Assembly: GCA_020845575.1 (NCBI GenBank)
Contig: JADLFL010000040.1
Span: 1-64,000 of the forward strand
From: Acidobacteriota bacterium
GTDB lineage: Bacteria; Acidobacteriota; Vicinamibacteria; Vicinamibacterales; Vicinamibacteraceae
Direction: 5' to 3'
DNA: 64,000 nucleotides
Shown here: positions 46,636 to 54,761 of the stretch, in pieces
Position numbering within the stretch: position 1 is the stretch's first letter
Layout of the letters: each line of letters starts with the position of its first letter
Position numbers and translations under genes: made by a program
Notes under the pieces: generated by a model
Databases searched by the model: none
Seen by the model: the letters and a program-made list of their open reading frames with translations, nothing else
Told to the model about the DNA's origin: nothing

Positions 46636-49005
46636 ATGCCTTGGTCGATGACCCCGTTGCATGCCCGATTCGTGCTCACCGCCGTCCTGCTCGGCATCGC
46701 CGCGCCGGCATCGCTCGTCGCCCAGCCGGCCACGGCCACGCGCGCGGCATCGTCGGCCGCCGCGGCGACGTTCCCGCTCACCGTGGACAGCATCATGCGG
46801 GGACCGGCGCTCGTCGGGTATCCACCAACAGGTCTCCGCTGGTCCGGCGACAGCGCGCGCCTCTATTTCGAGTGGCAGGCGCGTGACGAGGACGAGTCGG
46901 CGACGTGGGTGGTCAACGCCGACGGCACCGGCCTGCGCAGGCTGACGGAGGAGGAGCGGCGCCTCGCGCCGCCCGTCAACGGCCGCCGGGATCGCGCCGG
47001 CCGCCGCGTGCTGAGCGCGGTGCGTGGAGACATCGCGCTCTTGGACACCGTTGCGGGGACGCGCCTCGATCTCACGCGCATGGCCGGCGCCGAGTCGTCG
47101 CCGCGCTGGGCGCGCAACGAGACGCACGTCACGTTCGTGCGCGATGGCGGCCTCTATCTGATCGCGCTCGATACGGGTGGCATTCAGCAGATCGCCGAAT
47201 CGGGCCAGAAGACGCCCGATCCGAAGAAGACCGACAGCCAGCAGGCGCTGGAGCGCGAGGAACTCGACCTGCTCGAGCACGTGCGCGAGACGAAGCGTCG
47301 CCGCGAGCGCGACCAGGCGCGCCGCGATCGCGATGCTCTGCCGAAGCTCGAACTGCGCGCGCGCCAGACGGCGACCGATCTGCAACTCGACGCGTCGGGT
47401 CGATACGTGTGGGCCATCGTGACGGAGCGGCCGGAGGGCGCCAAGACCGCCGACGTGCCCGACTACGTCACCGAGTCGGGCTATGTGGGCGATCTGCCAG
47501 GACGCACGAAGGTGGGCGACGTGCAGTCCAGGGCCACGCTCGCCATCCTCGACCTCGAGACGCGCAAGACGTCGTGGGTCACGTTGCCCGAAACCGGAGG
47601 CACCGAGAAGGCTCCGCGCGAGGTGCGCTGGAGCATGCCCGTCCTGTCCGACGATGGAGCCGTGGCCGTGGCGTCGGTGCGTGCCACCGACAACAAGGAT
47701 CGCTGGCTCGTGCGCATCGATCCTGCGACCGGCACGACAACGGTGCTCGATACGCTGCACGACGATGCGTGGATTCGGGAGGGATTCGCGCAGGGCGGAT
47801 CGAGCTTCGGGTGGCTGCCCGGGGGACACCGACTGTGGTTCACGTCGGAGCGGACGGGGTGGTCGCACCTCTACGTGCTCGACGCCGACGCGCCGGGCGA
47901 GCCCCACGCCATCACGTCTGGTGAGTGGGAAGTCAGCGATGTCGCGCTGTCGCTGGATCGCCGCACGTTCTACCTCACGACGACGGAGGTCCATCCCGGC
48001 GAACGCCAACTCTATGCGGTCGGTATCGACGGCGGTACGCGCACGCGCCTGACAACGAGAACCGGGTCCAATCTGGGTGAGGTCTCACCCGACGGCCGGA
48101 CGATCGGGCTCGTGCACTCGACGGGCAACATGCCGCCTGAGGTCCACGTCTCCGCGTACGGCGCGAGTGAGCTGGTTCGCGTCACCACCAGCCCGTCGGC
48201 GGAGTGGAGCGCGCATCGGTGGCTCGATCCGCAGGTCGTGACGTTCCCGTCGCGCGACGGCAAGACGCTCTACGCGCGGATCTACACGCCGGAGATGGTC
48301 GGGGCGAAGCGCCATCCGTCGCGTCCGGCCGTGCTGTTCGTACACGGGGCTGGCTATCTCCAGAACGCGCACAAGTACTGGTCGAGTTACTACCGGGAGT
48401 ACATGTTCCACCATCTGCTCGCATCACGCGGGTATGTGGTGCTCGACGTCGACTACAGGGCGAGTGCCGGCTACGGCCGCGACTGGCGAACCGCCATCTA
48501 TCGGCACATGGGCGGCAAGGACCTGGAGGACATCGTCGATGGTGCGAAGTACCTTGTGTCGGCGCACAGGGTGAACGCGAAGCACATCGGCCTGTACGGC
48601 GGCAGCTATGGCGGATTCATCACGCTGATGGCGATGTTCACCACGCCCGACGTGTTCGCCGCCGGCGCAGCGCTGCGCCCCGTGACCGACTGGGCGCACT
48701 ACAACCATGGCTACACGTCGAACATCCTCAACGTGCCGCAGTCCGATCAGGAAGCGTACCGCCGCAGCTCGCCGATCTACTTCGCAGACGGCCTGAAGGG
48801 CGCGCTCCTCATCTGTCACGGCCTTGTCGACGTCAACGTCCACGCCCAGGATTCGATCCGCCTCGCACAGAAGCTGATCGAGCTCCGCAAGGAGAACTGG
48901 GAACTCGCGCTCTATCCCGTCGAAGACCACGGCTTCGAAGAAGCCACGAGCTGGGCCGACGAATACAAGCGGATCCTGAAACTCTTCGAAACGAACCTGA
49001 AATAG
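46636..49005 (+). CDS. S9 family (prolyl oligopeptidase/DPP4-like) serine peptidase, secreted
   Basis: A 789-residue exopeptidase-type enzyme. It has a signal peptide (about residues 9-30, ending SLVAQ) and a beta-propeller-type region to about 520. An alpha/beta hydrolase domain follows with nucleophile GGSYGGF (Ser657), Asp732 in HGLVDVNVH and His765 in EDHGFEE. The ATG at 46636 has GAGG at a good distance; the ATG at 46648 is an alternative. It likely cleaves peptides outside the cytoplasm. It is followed 7 bases later by pyrE. Confidence 0.93.
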   Translation: MPWSMTPLHARFVLTAVLLGIAAPASLVAQPATATRAASSAAAATFPLTVDSIMRGPALVGYPPTGLRWSGDSARLYFEWQARDEDESATWVVNADGTGLRRLTEEERRLAPPVNGRRDRAGRRVLSAVRGDIALLDTVAGTRLDLTRMAGAESSPRWARNETHVTFVRDGGLYLIALDTGGIQQIAESGQKTPDPKKTDSQQALEREELDLLEHVRETKRRRERDQARRDRDALPKLELRARQTATDLQLDASGRYVWAIVTERPEGAKTADVPDYVTESGYVGDLPGRTKVGDVQSRATLAILDLETRKTSWVTLPETGGTEKAPREVRWSMPVLSDDGAVAVASVRATDNKDRWLVRIDPATGTTTVLDTLHDDAWIREGFAQGGSSFGWLPGGHRLWFTSERTGWSHLYVLDADAPGEPHAITSGEWEVSDVALSLDRRTFYLTTTEVHPGERQLYAVGIDGGTRTRLTTRTGSNLGEVSPDGRTIGLVHSTGNMPPEVHVSAYGASELVRVTTSPSAEWSAHRWLDPQVVTFPSRDGKTLYARIYTPEMVGAKRHPSRPAVLFVHGAGYLQNAHKYWSSYYREYMFHHLLASRGYVVLDVDYRASAGYGRDWRTAIYRHMGGKDLEDIVDGAKYLVSAHRVNAKHIGLYGGSYGGFITLMAMFTTPDVFAAGAALRPVTDWAHYNHGYTSNILNVPQSDQEAYRRSSPIYFADGLKGALLICHGLVDVNVHAQDSIRLAQKLIELRKENWELALYPVEDHGFEEATSWADEYKRILKLFETNLK

Positions 49006-49012
49006 CCGCCCT

Positions 49013-49594
49013 ATGTCCCCTGCCTCCGTCCTCGAACTGTTCCGCCAGCGTGGTGCTCTCCTCGAAGGCCACTTCGTCCTGTCGTCGGGTCTGCACAGCA
49101 CCGGGTACCTGCAGTGCGCCCTGATCCTCCAGCATCCGGGTGATGCCGAGGCGCTCGGCCGTGCGCTCGGCGAGAAGGTGAAGGCGGCGGGGCATGCCGT
49201 GGATCTGGTGCTGTCGCCCGCGATGGGGGGCCTCATCATCGGCCATGAGATGGGGCGCGCGCTCGGTGTACCGGCGATCTTCGCCGAACGCGTGGACGGC
49301 ACGCTCACGCTGCGCCGCGGCTTCGCGATCGAGCCTGGTACGCGCGTCCTCATCGTCGAGGATGTGGTGACGACAGGGAAGAGCACGATGGAGACGGTAC
49401 GGGTGGCCGAGGAGCGAGGAGCGACAGTGGTGGGCGCCGCGTCGATCATCAATCGCGGCGGCGGTGATGCGTTGGCTGTGCCGTACGTGTCTCTGGCGGA
49501 CGCGCGCTTCCCGACGTACGCGCCAGATGCCTTGCCGGACGACCTGCGCGACGTGCCCGTCGTCAAGCCTGGGTCGCGTCCCGCGCCGCAGTAA
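49013..49594 (+). CDS. pyrE: Orotate phosphoribosyltransferase
   Basis: A 193-residue enzyme converting orotate and PRPP to OMP. The start VLELFRQRGALLEGHFVLSSGLHSTGYLQ is classical PyrE. LSPAMGGLIIGHEMGRAL and the PRPP loop VLIVEDVVTTGKSTMET follow. It lies about 7 kb from the pyrC operon and is paired with truA (one base between the stop and GTG start), outside the PyrR leader's direct reach. Confidence 0.95.
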   Translation: MSPASVLELFRQRGALLEGHFVLSSGLHSTGYLQCALILQHPGDAEALGRALGEKVKAAGHAVDLVLSPAMGGLIIGHEMGRALGVPAIFAERVDGTLTLRRGFAIEPGTRVLIVEDVVTTGKSTMETVRVAEERGATVVGAASIINRGGGDALAVPYVSLADARFPTYAPDALPDDLRDVPVVKPGSRPAPQ

Positions 49595-49595
49595 C

Positions 49596-50366
49596 GTGCC
49601 CCGCGTCCTGCTGCGCGTGGCGTACGACGGCACCGCGTATGCGGGCTGGCAGCGCCAGACCAACGGCGTGTCGATCCAGGCACTGCTCGAAGACGCGCTC
49701 GCGCCTGTCGTTGGCGGCCGCGTCACTGTCGCCGGTGCGGGTCGCACCGACGCCGGCGTCCACGCCGATGCGCAGGCGGCTCACGTGGACGTGCCCGACG
49801 GCATCGACCCGAGCATGGTCATGCGTGCGGGCAACGCACGATTGCCGGCTGACGTGCGCATCAGGCGTGCGGATCTCGTCGCCGACGACTTCCACGCGCG
49901 CTTCTCGGCCGTGTCCAAGACGTACAGGTACGCGTGGCTCGTGAGCCACGTCGGCCACCCGCTCCTGGCGCGCACGCACCATGTGGTCGCGCCTCCCCTC
50001 GATTTGTCGGCGATGGCACACGCCGCAGCCCGCGTCGTCGGCACGTTCGACTTCCGTGCCTTTCAGTCCGCAGGTGCGACAGTGGCGAGCACCGTGCGGA
50101 CCGTGACAGGCGTCGACTTCGGCGTGCGTCCCGCAGCCGATCTCGGCCTGCAGTTGACGGACACCGAGCGCATCGTCGAGCTCGAGATCCGTGGCGAGGG
50201 GTTTCTTCGTCACATGGTCCGCGCGATCGCCGGGACGTTGCTCGACGTGGGCTACGGCCGCCGCACGCCGGACGACATGGACCGTCTCCTCGCCGGCGCC
50301 CCGCGATCCGAGGCCGGTCCCACCGCCCCGGCACACGGCTTGACGCTCGTCGACGTGGTGTACTGA
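49596..50366 (+). CDS. truA: tRNA pseudouridine(38-40) synthase
   Basis: This 256-residue enzyme makes pseudouridine in the anticodon arm. The catalytic Asp52 is in GRTDAGVHA. FHARFSAVSKTYRY and GEGFLRHMVRAIAGTLLDVGYG are family segments. The GTG at 49596 gives PRVLLRVAYDGTAYAGWQRQ, the standard N-terminus. A strong hairpin repeat follows its stop. Confidence 0.96.
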   Translation: MPRVLLRVAYDGTAYAGWQRQTNGVSIQALLEDALAPVVGGRVTVAGAGRTDAGVHADAQAAHVDVPDGIDPSMVMRAGNARLPADVRIRRADLVADDFHARFSAVSKTYRYAWLVSHVGHPLLARTHHVVAPPLDLSAMAHAAARVVGTFDFRAFQSAGATVASTVRTVTGVDFGVRPAADLGLQLTDTERIVELEIRGEGFLRHMVRAIAGTLLDVGYGRRTPDDMDRLLAGAPRSEAGPTAPAHGLTLVDVVY

Positions 50367-50379
50367 AGCCGTTTCCGTA

Positions 50380-50408
50380 TGGAGCGAAGGGGCTTCAGGC
50401 CCCTTCGA
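50380..50408. terminator. Hairpin repeat between convergent truA and the DUF4143 ATPase gene
   Basis: Perfect stem CGAAGGGGC (50386-50394) and GCCCCTTCG (50400-50408) with a TTCAG loop, preceded by ATGGAG. It matches the 15830 copy of the short palindromic repeat family. It probably stops transcription from both sides, although T tracts are weak. Confidence 0.6.
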
Positions 50409-50412
50409 CGGT

Positions 50413-51564
50413 CTAGCCGACGATTTCTCCCGCGTGCAGGCGTCGAAGGAAGTGTTCGACAGGCAGTACGCGGGTGCCATCGACGTCCAGCTCCTGATGC
50501 CCACGGTAGACGATGTAGCTCCGCGCTGGACCACCCGCAAGAAAGGCGTCGATGCCCTTCTTGTATTCCCGGCGATAGCGACGTCCGTGTTTGACTTCGA
50601 TGGCGACGACTCGCGTGCCATGCCACCAGACGAAGTCGACTTCGCTGCCGCTGGGCGTTGCCCAGTACGCCAGCGACCCCTTCACGCCGGCATAGTGCAG
50701 GTAGCTCTGGATCTCGTGCAGCACGAGATGTTCGAGGAGGACGCCATCCCAGTCGGCAGGCAGCGGCTGATCGAATCCGCCTGCTGCCGCGTGAAGCACG
50801 CCTGCATCGAACCAGTAGAACTTCGGGAGCGCGACCTCCTTGACCTTCGCACGCGGGCGGTACGCAGGGAGCCAGTGTCCGATCAGCGTGTCTACGAGGA
50901 TGTCGAAGTAGCCGCGAGCTGCCTCCCTCGACACGGCGGCGTCACGTGCGATGCCGGAGACGTTGGTTGTCTGACCTGCCGCAAGGGTCGCCACTTCGAG
51001 GAAGCGACTGAAGCTTCCGAGGTTTCGTACCAGGCCTTCGGCTCTGATTTCTTCGCTCAGGTAGGTCGTCACGTACGCGCGCAGAAATGCCTCACGTGCC
51101 TGGTCGTCGTTGGCCGTGACGCTCATCGGCATGGAACCGTAGCGGAGAAGCTGGTCTGTAGAGACCGAGAAGTCCATCTCCTTGCTGGTGAGTGGAAAGA
51201 GCTTTCGCAGGACCGCCCGACCCGCCAGGAGGTTCGCGGCCCCTCGCTTCAGCTTGCGGGCTGACGATCCCGTCAGCGCGAAGCGCTTGTAGCCCTTCTC
51301 CTCCATCAGGAAATGGACTTCGTCGAGGAGCCGCGGGACACGCTGCACCTCGTCGACGACGATCCACTGGCGGGCAGGTCGCGCCAGCACTTCCGCGCGG
51401 AACAGCGCAGGGGAGCGTTCGTATCGCAACATCGCGTCCGCCGGCAGCAAGTTCACGACGTAGGCATCGTCGAACACCTCGCGGATCCAGGTGCTCTTGC
51501 CCGTGCCTCTCGGACCGAACAGGAAGAAGGGCGATGCCGGCCGCGCGAGTGAGCGTGTAAACAT
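50413..51564 (-). CDS. AAA ATPase with DUF4143 domain
   Basis: A 383-residue protein. The AAA_14 ATPase start is SPFFLFGPRGTGKSTW (Walker A 17-25), Walker B is WIVVDEVQRVP, and sensor 1 is ALTGSSARKL. The C-terminal DUF4143 has a restriction-endonuclease-like GSEVDFVWWHGTRVVAIEVKHG, with Asp, Glu and Lys arranged as in PD-(D/E)xK folds. These genes are widespread, patchy in distribution and of unclear role. The ATG at 51564 immediately abuts an AT-rich palindrome. Low GC in the promoter contrasts with neighbours and suggests acquisition. Confidence 0.9.
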   Translation of the reverse strand: MFTRSLARPASPFFLFGPRGTGKSTWIREVFDDAYVVNLLPADAMLRYERSPALFRAEVLARPARQWIVVDEVQRVPRLLDEVHFLMEEKGYKRFALTGSSARKLKRGAANLLAGRAVLRKLFPLTSKEMDFSVSTDQLLRYGSMPMSVTANDDQAREAFLRAYVTTYLSEEIRAEGLVRNLGSFSRFLEVATLAAGQTTNVSGIARDAAVSREAARGYFDILVDTLIGHWLPAYRPRAKVKEVALPKFYWFDAGVLHAAAGGFDQPLPADWDGVLLEHLVLHEIQSYLHYAGVKGSLAYWATPSGSEVDFVWWHGTRVVAIEVKHGRRYRREYKKGIDAFLAGGPARSYIVYRGHQELDVDGTRVLPVEHFLRRLHAGEIVG

Positions 51565-51595
51565 CACAACCAAATTTACCGTAAAATTGGTTGTG
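51565..51595. promoter_or_regulatory. 31-base near-perfect palindrome at the ATPase start
   Basis: CACAACCAA (51565-51573) and TTGGTTGTG (51587-51595) flank an AT-rich core with TTTAC/GTAAA. The whole 31 bases differ from their reverse complement only at one base pair and the centre. It touches the ATG of the DUF4143 gene on the minus strand and probably is an operator or autoregulatory site. The AT-rich core may serve as promoter for a leaderless transcript. Confidence 0.65.
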
Positions 51596-51606
51596 TATCC
51601 AGCAGC

Positions 51607-51729
51607 ATGCTGACGCTCTTCGCGGTGTTCGTGCTCGTCCTGCTCGTGGTGGGACTGGCGTCGTACGTACCCGCACGCCGCGCGGCCGGTGTCGACCCGG
51701 CGCTTCTGCTGCGCCGCGACGCGCACCCG
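51607..51729 (+). pseudogene. C-terminal remnant of an ADOP-type (MacB/FtsX-like) ABC permease
   Basis: The frame reads a membrane helix LFAVFVLVLLVVGLASYVPARRAAG followed by VDPALLLRRD, the typical last 35 residues of acidobacterial ADOP permeases. The rest of the roughly 800-residue protein is missing. No insertion sequence was seen; the DUF4143 gene occupies the upstream side. The fragment has no clear start or stop of its own. From 51730 to 51952 nothing further is recognised apart from GGGAGG in front of the next gene. Confidence 0.55.
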
Positions 51730-51952
51730 ACCTCTACCACATCAGTAGTCACGCGCAGCGCGCAGGGCCGGCGGGGACAACGCAACAGCGTTTGCAGTTC
51801 ATCCATAGAAACGCGCCGTTCGCCGGCGTTGGTCGGTGCGTTTGGTGATCAAGAGCAGCACGAACGATCACGTGTTCCCGTACCGGCGATCTCATCCATG
51901 AGCGCGCCGGTGTGCGGGTGCGGACGTGAGTCATGCCGCAGGGGAGGCAGGC

Positions 51953-54025
51953 ATGAGCGAGGTCTTCGACGGAACGGTAGAAGTTCAGGATGGCGCCGGC
52001 ACGACGACTGTCGTGCTCGATGGCGGACAAGGCGATGCCGTTGTCGGCGGTGGCGGTCAGGATGGCACGCTGCGCCTGCTCGATGCCGCCGGCAATCTGC
52101 GCGTGGACGTCGACGCCGCGACCGGAGCCGTCACGATCACCCGCGCGTCTGGCGAGCCAGCTGTCGAGATACGTCAGGACGGCAGTATCGGCATCTTCAC
52201 GACGCTCGGCGGTGACGCCCGCGAGGTCATCCGCCTTGCCGCGGGTCCGGCGGATCTGCGTCTCGGCGCGGCGGGGAGTGCCGGCGACGTCCGTCTGCAC
52301 GATCAGGACGATCGCGAAGTGGTGCGTCTCGCGGGCTTGTCGGCGGCGCTCTTCCTTGGAGCCGAGGGGAACGGCGGCGACATCGTCGTGCGCGACGGGA
52401 CCGGTACGGAGGTCTTCCGCGTGGCGAGCGCGAATGCCGCCGTGCACGTGGGTGGCGCGGGCAATGAGGGCGACGTGATCGTGCGCGACGCGCAGGCGCG
52501 CGACGTGATTCACGCCAACGGGTCGAACGCCGCACTCTACGTCGGTGCGGCGGGCAACGAAGGCGACATCATCGTGCGTGACGGCACCGGCACGGACGTC
52601 TATCACGTGGATGGCCATCGCGCGGCCGTGTACGTCGGCGGAACTGGCAACGAGGGCGACGTGATCGTGCGTGACGCGCAGGCGCGCGAAGTGATTCACG
52701 CCAACGCGGCCAACGCCGCGCTCTATGTCGGTGCAGCGGGTAACGAAGGCGACATCATTGTGCGTGATGGCGCCGGCACGGACATCTTTCACGTGGATGG
52801 TCATCGCGCGGCCGTGTACGTCGGCGGGACCGGCAACGAGGGCGACGTGATCGTGCGTGACGCGCAGGCGCGAGAGGTGATTCACGCCAACGCGTCGAAC
52901 GCCGCGCTGTACGTCGGCGCGAACGGCAACGAAGGTGATGTGGTGGTACGCGATGGGGCCGGCCGCGAGGTGATTCATCTCGACGGCGGCGGTTCCAATC
53001 TCACCGTGCGCCGTCAGATCGGCAACACGCTGCGGGACGTGCTCCGCTTCAACGGGAGCAATGCGGCGTTGTACGTCGGCGCCAACGGCAACGAAGGCGA
53101 TGTGGTGGTGCGCGATGGGGCCGGCCGCGAGGTGATTCATCTCGACGGAGGCAATTCCAACCTCACCGTCCGTCGTCAGGTCGGCAGGACGCTGCGCGAT
53201 GTGCTGCACTTCGCCGGCGCCAACGCCGCGCTGTATGTCGGCAGCACCGGCAACGAAGGCGACGTGATCGTGCGCGACAGCAGCGGGCGCGACGTTTTCC
53301 ACATGGATGGCCAGAACGCCGCACTCTACGTCGGTGCGACTGGCAACGAGGGCGACATCATCGTGCGCGACAGCGCTGGCCGGGATGTCTTCCACATGGA
53401 CGGCCAGAACGCCGCGCTCTACGTCGGCGCGAACGGCAACGAAGGCGACCTCTTCATCCGCGATGGTGCCGGCCGCGACGTGTTCCACTTCAGCGCCGAC
53501 TTCGCCGTGCTCGACGTGGGTGCCGCCGGTAATGAAGGCGATATCCGTGTTCGAGACGATGCGGGGAACGTCCGGATCCATCTCGACGGCGGCGCGGGCG
53601 ACATCAGACTGCACGGTGCCGACTGCGCGGAGCACTTCGACGTCCGCGACGCGGAGTCCATCGACGCGGGTACCGTGCTCGTCATCGACACCGACGGTGG
53701 CCTGCGCGAGAGTTCGGCGGCCTACGACGCGCGCGTCGCCGGTGTCGTGTCCGGCGCCGGCGGGTATCGGCCTGGCATCCTGCTCGACAGCGTAGAGACG
53801 GGGGAAGGACGGCAACCCATCGCGCTGGCGGGCAAGGTGTTCTGCAAGGTCGACGCGGAGTACGGCGCGGTGCAGGTGGGCGATCTGCTGACGACGTCCG
53901 CCACGCCAGGCCACGCGATGCGTGTGGCAGACCCGGCACGCGCGTTCGGCGCGGTACTCGGCAAGGCGCTCGCGCCGCTGCCTGACGGCCGTGGGCTCGT
54001 GCCCATCCTCGTGGCGTTGCAGTAG
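51953..54025 (+). CDS. 31-residue-repeat beta-solenoid-like fibre protein
   Basis: A 690-residue protein without signal peptide or membrane helix. About eleven units carry GNEGD (for example YVGANGNEGDVVVRDGAG) at a basic 31-residue period, plus two degenerate units before them. Two units are lengthened by NLTVRRQ-type inserts. The C-terminal 140 residues are non-repetitive: AGTVLVIDTDGGLRESSAAYDARVAGVVSG and GKVFCKVDAEYGAVQVGDLLTTS, resembling a C-terminal domain found on some phage tail or peptidase-G2-like fibre proteins. GGGAGG precedes the ATG at 51953. Role unknown; a structural fibre or scaffold is the inference. Confidence 0.85.
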   Translation: MSEVFDGTVEVQDGAGTTTVVLDGGQGDAVVGGGGQDGTLRLLDAAGNLRVDVDAATGAVTITRASGEPAVEIRQDGSIGIFTTLGGDAREVIRLAAGPADLRLGAAGSAGDVRLHDQDDREVVRLAGLSAALFLGAEGNGGDIVVRDGTGTEVFRVASANAAVHVGGAGNEGDVIVRDAQARDVIHANGSNAALYVGAAGNEGDIIVRDGTGTDVYHVDGHRAAVYVGGTGNEGDVIVRDAQAREVIHANAANAALYVGAAGNEGDIIVRDGAGTDIFHVDGHRAAVYVGGTGNEGDVIVRDAQAREVIHANASNAALYVGANGNEGDVVVRDGAGREVIHLDGGGSNLTVRRQIGNTLRDVLRFNGSNAALYVGANGNEGDVVVRDGAGREVIHLDGGNSNLTVRRQVGRTLRDVLHFAGANAALYVGSTGNEGDVIVRDSSGRDVFHMDGQNAALYVGATGNEGDIIVRDSAGRDVFHMDGQNAALYVGANGNEGDLFIRDGAGRDVFHFSADFAVLDVGAAGNEGDIRVRDDAGNVRIHLDGGAGDIRLHGADCAEHFDVRDAESIDAGTVLVIDTDGGLRESSAAYDARVAGVVSGAGGYRPGILLDSVETGEGRQPIALAGKVFCKVDAEYGAVQVGDLLTTSATPGHAMRVADPARAFGAVLGKALAPLPDGRGLVPILVALQ

Positions 54026-54037
54026 GAGAGAGGGCAG

Positions 54038-54754
54038 ATGGCGTCACTTCGCAGCCTGGCCTCGTGCATCGGCATCGGCGGCTCGTTCTCGGTGCTGCGC
54101 GACTACTTCGGGTTCGCCCGCGGCGTGCTGCCGCCCGATCCGACGGGCGCCGACGTCACCGTGTCGCTGCTGCGCCAGGAGCGTCGACTGCAGGGCGACT
54201 TCCTGCACATCAACGTCATCGCCGTCGGCAGCGATCAGTTCACCGACGGCGACTACATCGAGATCGACTACAGCATCTTCAAGATCCGGGACATCTATCA
54301 CACCGTTGGTCTTGGCGTCGGGCGTGTGCGGCACTATGTCATCCCGACGGCGGATGCCGATGGGCTCGACTCGCCGACGAGCCGCGACGATCTCGAGGAA
54401 CTGACAGCGAACTGGACCGTCAACAACAGCGGCATCGATCTCTTCGTGCCGCACAACATGAACATACCGTCCGGCAACGGCATCCTGCTCGGCAGGTCTG
54501 CCGTGGACGGTCCGTGCAACAAGGACGCAAAGGGCATGACGGGCGCCGTCACCGGGTTGTGGGGATCCGAGCAGACGGCCCGCACCTTCGCGCACGAGAT
54601 CGGCCACTATCTGAGCCTTGAGCACCGCAACAACCAGCCGGACAACCTCATGTGCCAGAGCGGCAGCGCCAACAGCACCCGCGACTCGGTGCTGCTGACG
54701 AGCGGTCAGGGCAACGACATGGACGATCACTGCTCGGTCCGTGGACCCTGTTGA
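54038..54754 (+). CDS. Metzincin-like zinc metalloprotease
   Basis: This 238-residue protein has the extended zinc motif HEIGHYLSLEH (His186, Glu187, His190, His196) and a Met-turn candidate NLM (Met205), the metzincin hallmark. The N-terminal half is beta-rich and not recognised (VSLLRQERRLQGDFLHINVIAVG). There is no signal peptide. Six Cys residues include a C-terminal pair. It starts 12 bases after the repeat protein and is followed at once by the helical-repeat gene, so the three act together. Substrate unknown. Confidence 0.85.
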   Translation: MASLRSLASCIGIGGSFSVLRDYFGFARGVLPPDPTGADVTVSLLRQERRLQGDFLHINVIAVGSDQFTDGDYIEIDYSIFKIRDIYHTVGLGVGRVRHYVIPTADADGLDSPTSRDDLEELTANWTVNNSGIDLFVPHNMNIPSGNGILLGRSAVDGPCNKDAKGMTGAVTGLWGSEQTARTFAHEIGHYLSLEHRNNQPDNLMCQSGSANSTRDSVLLTSGQGNDMDDHCSVRGPC

Positions 54755-54761
54755 GGAGACG

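Noticed and set aside
44749..48009. 1086-codon open frame on the minus strand, running antisense through the S9 peptidase
   Set aside because: Only the part up to 46431 is the TolC-like protein. The upstream extension has no signal peptide, is Arg/Ala/His-rich and is explained by GC-rich third-position bias opposite the S9 peptidase gene.
52445..53530. Regular 93-base repeats that might suggest a CRISPR array or satellite
   Set aside because: The repeats are in frame, have no unique spacers and encode a consistent 31-residue motif, so they are protein repeats.
51749..53914. 721-codon minus-strand open frame with repeats, opposite the fibre gene
   Set aside because: Its repeats simply mirror the 93-base units of the plus-strand gene. 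The plus strand has a ribosome-binding site, a sensible beta-repeat protein and coupled neighbours.
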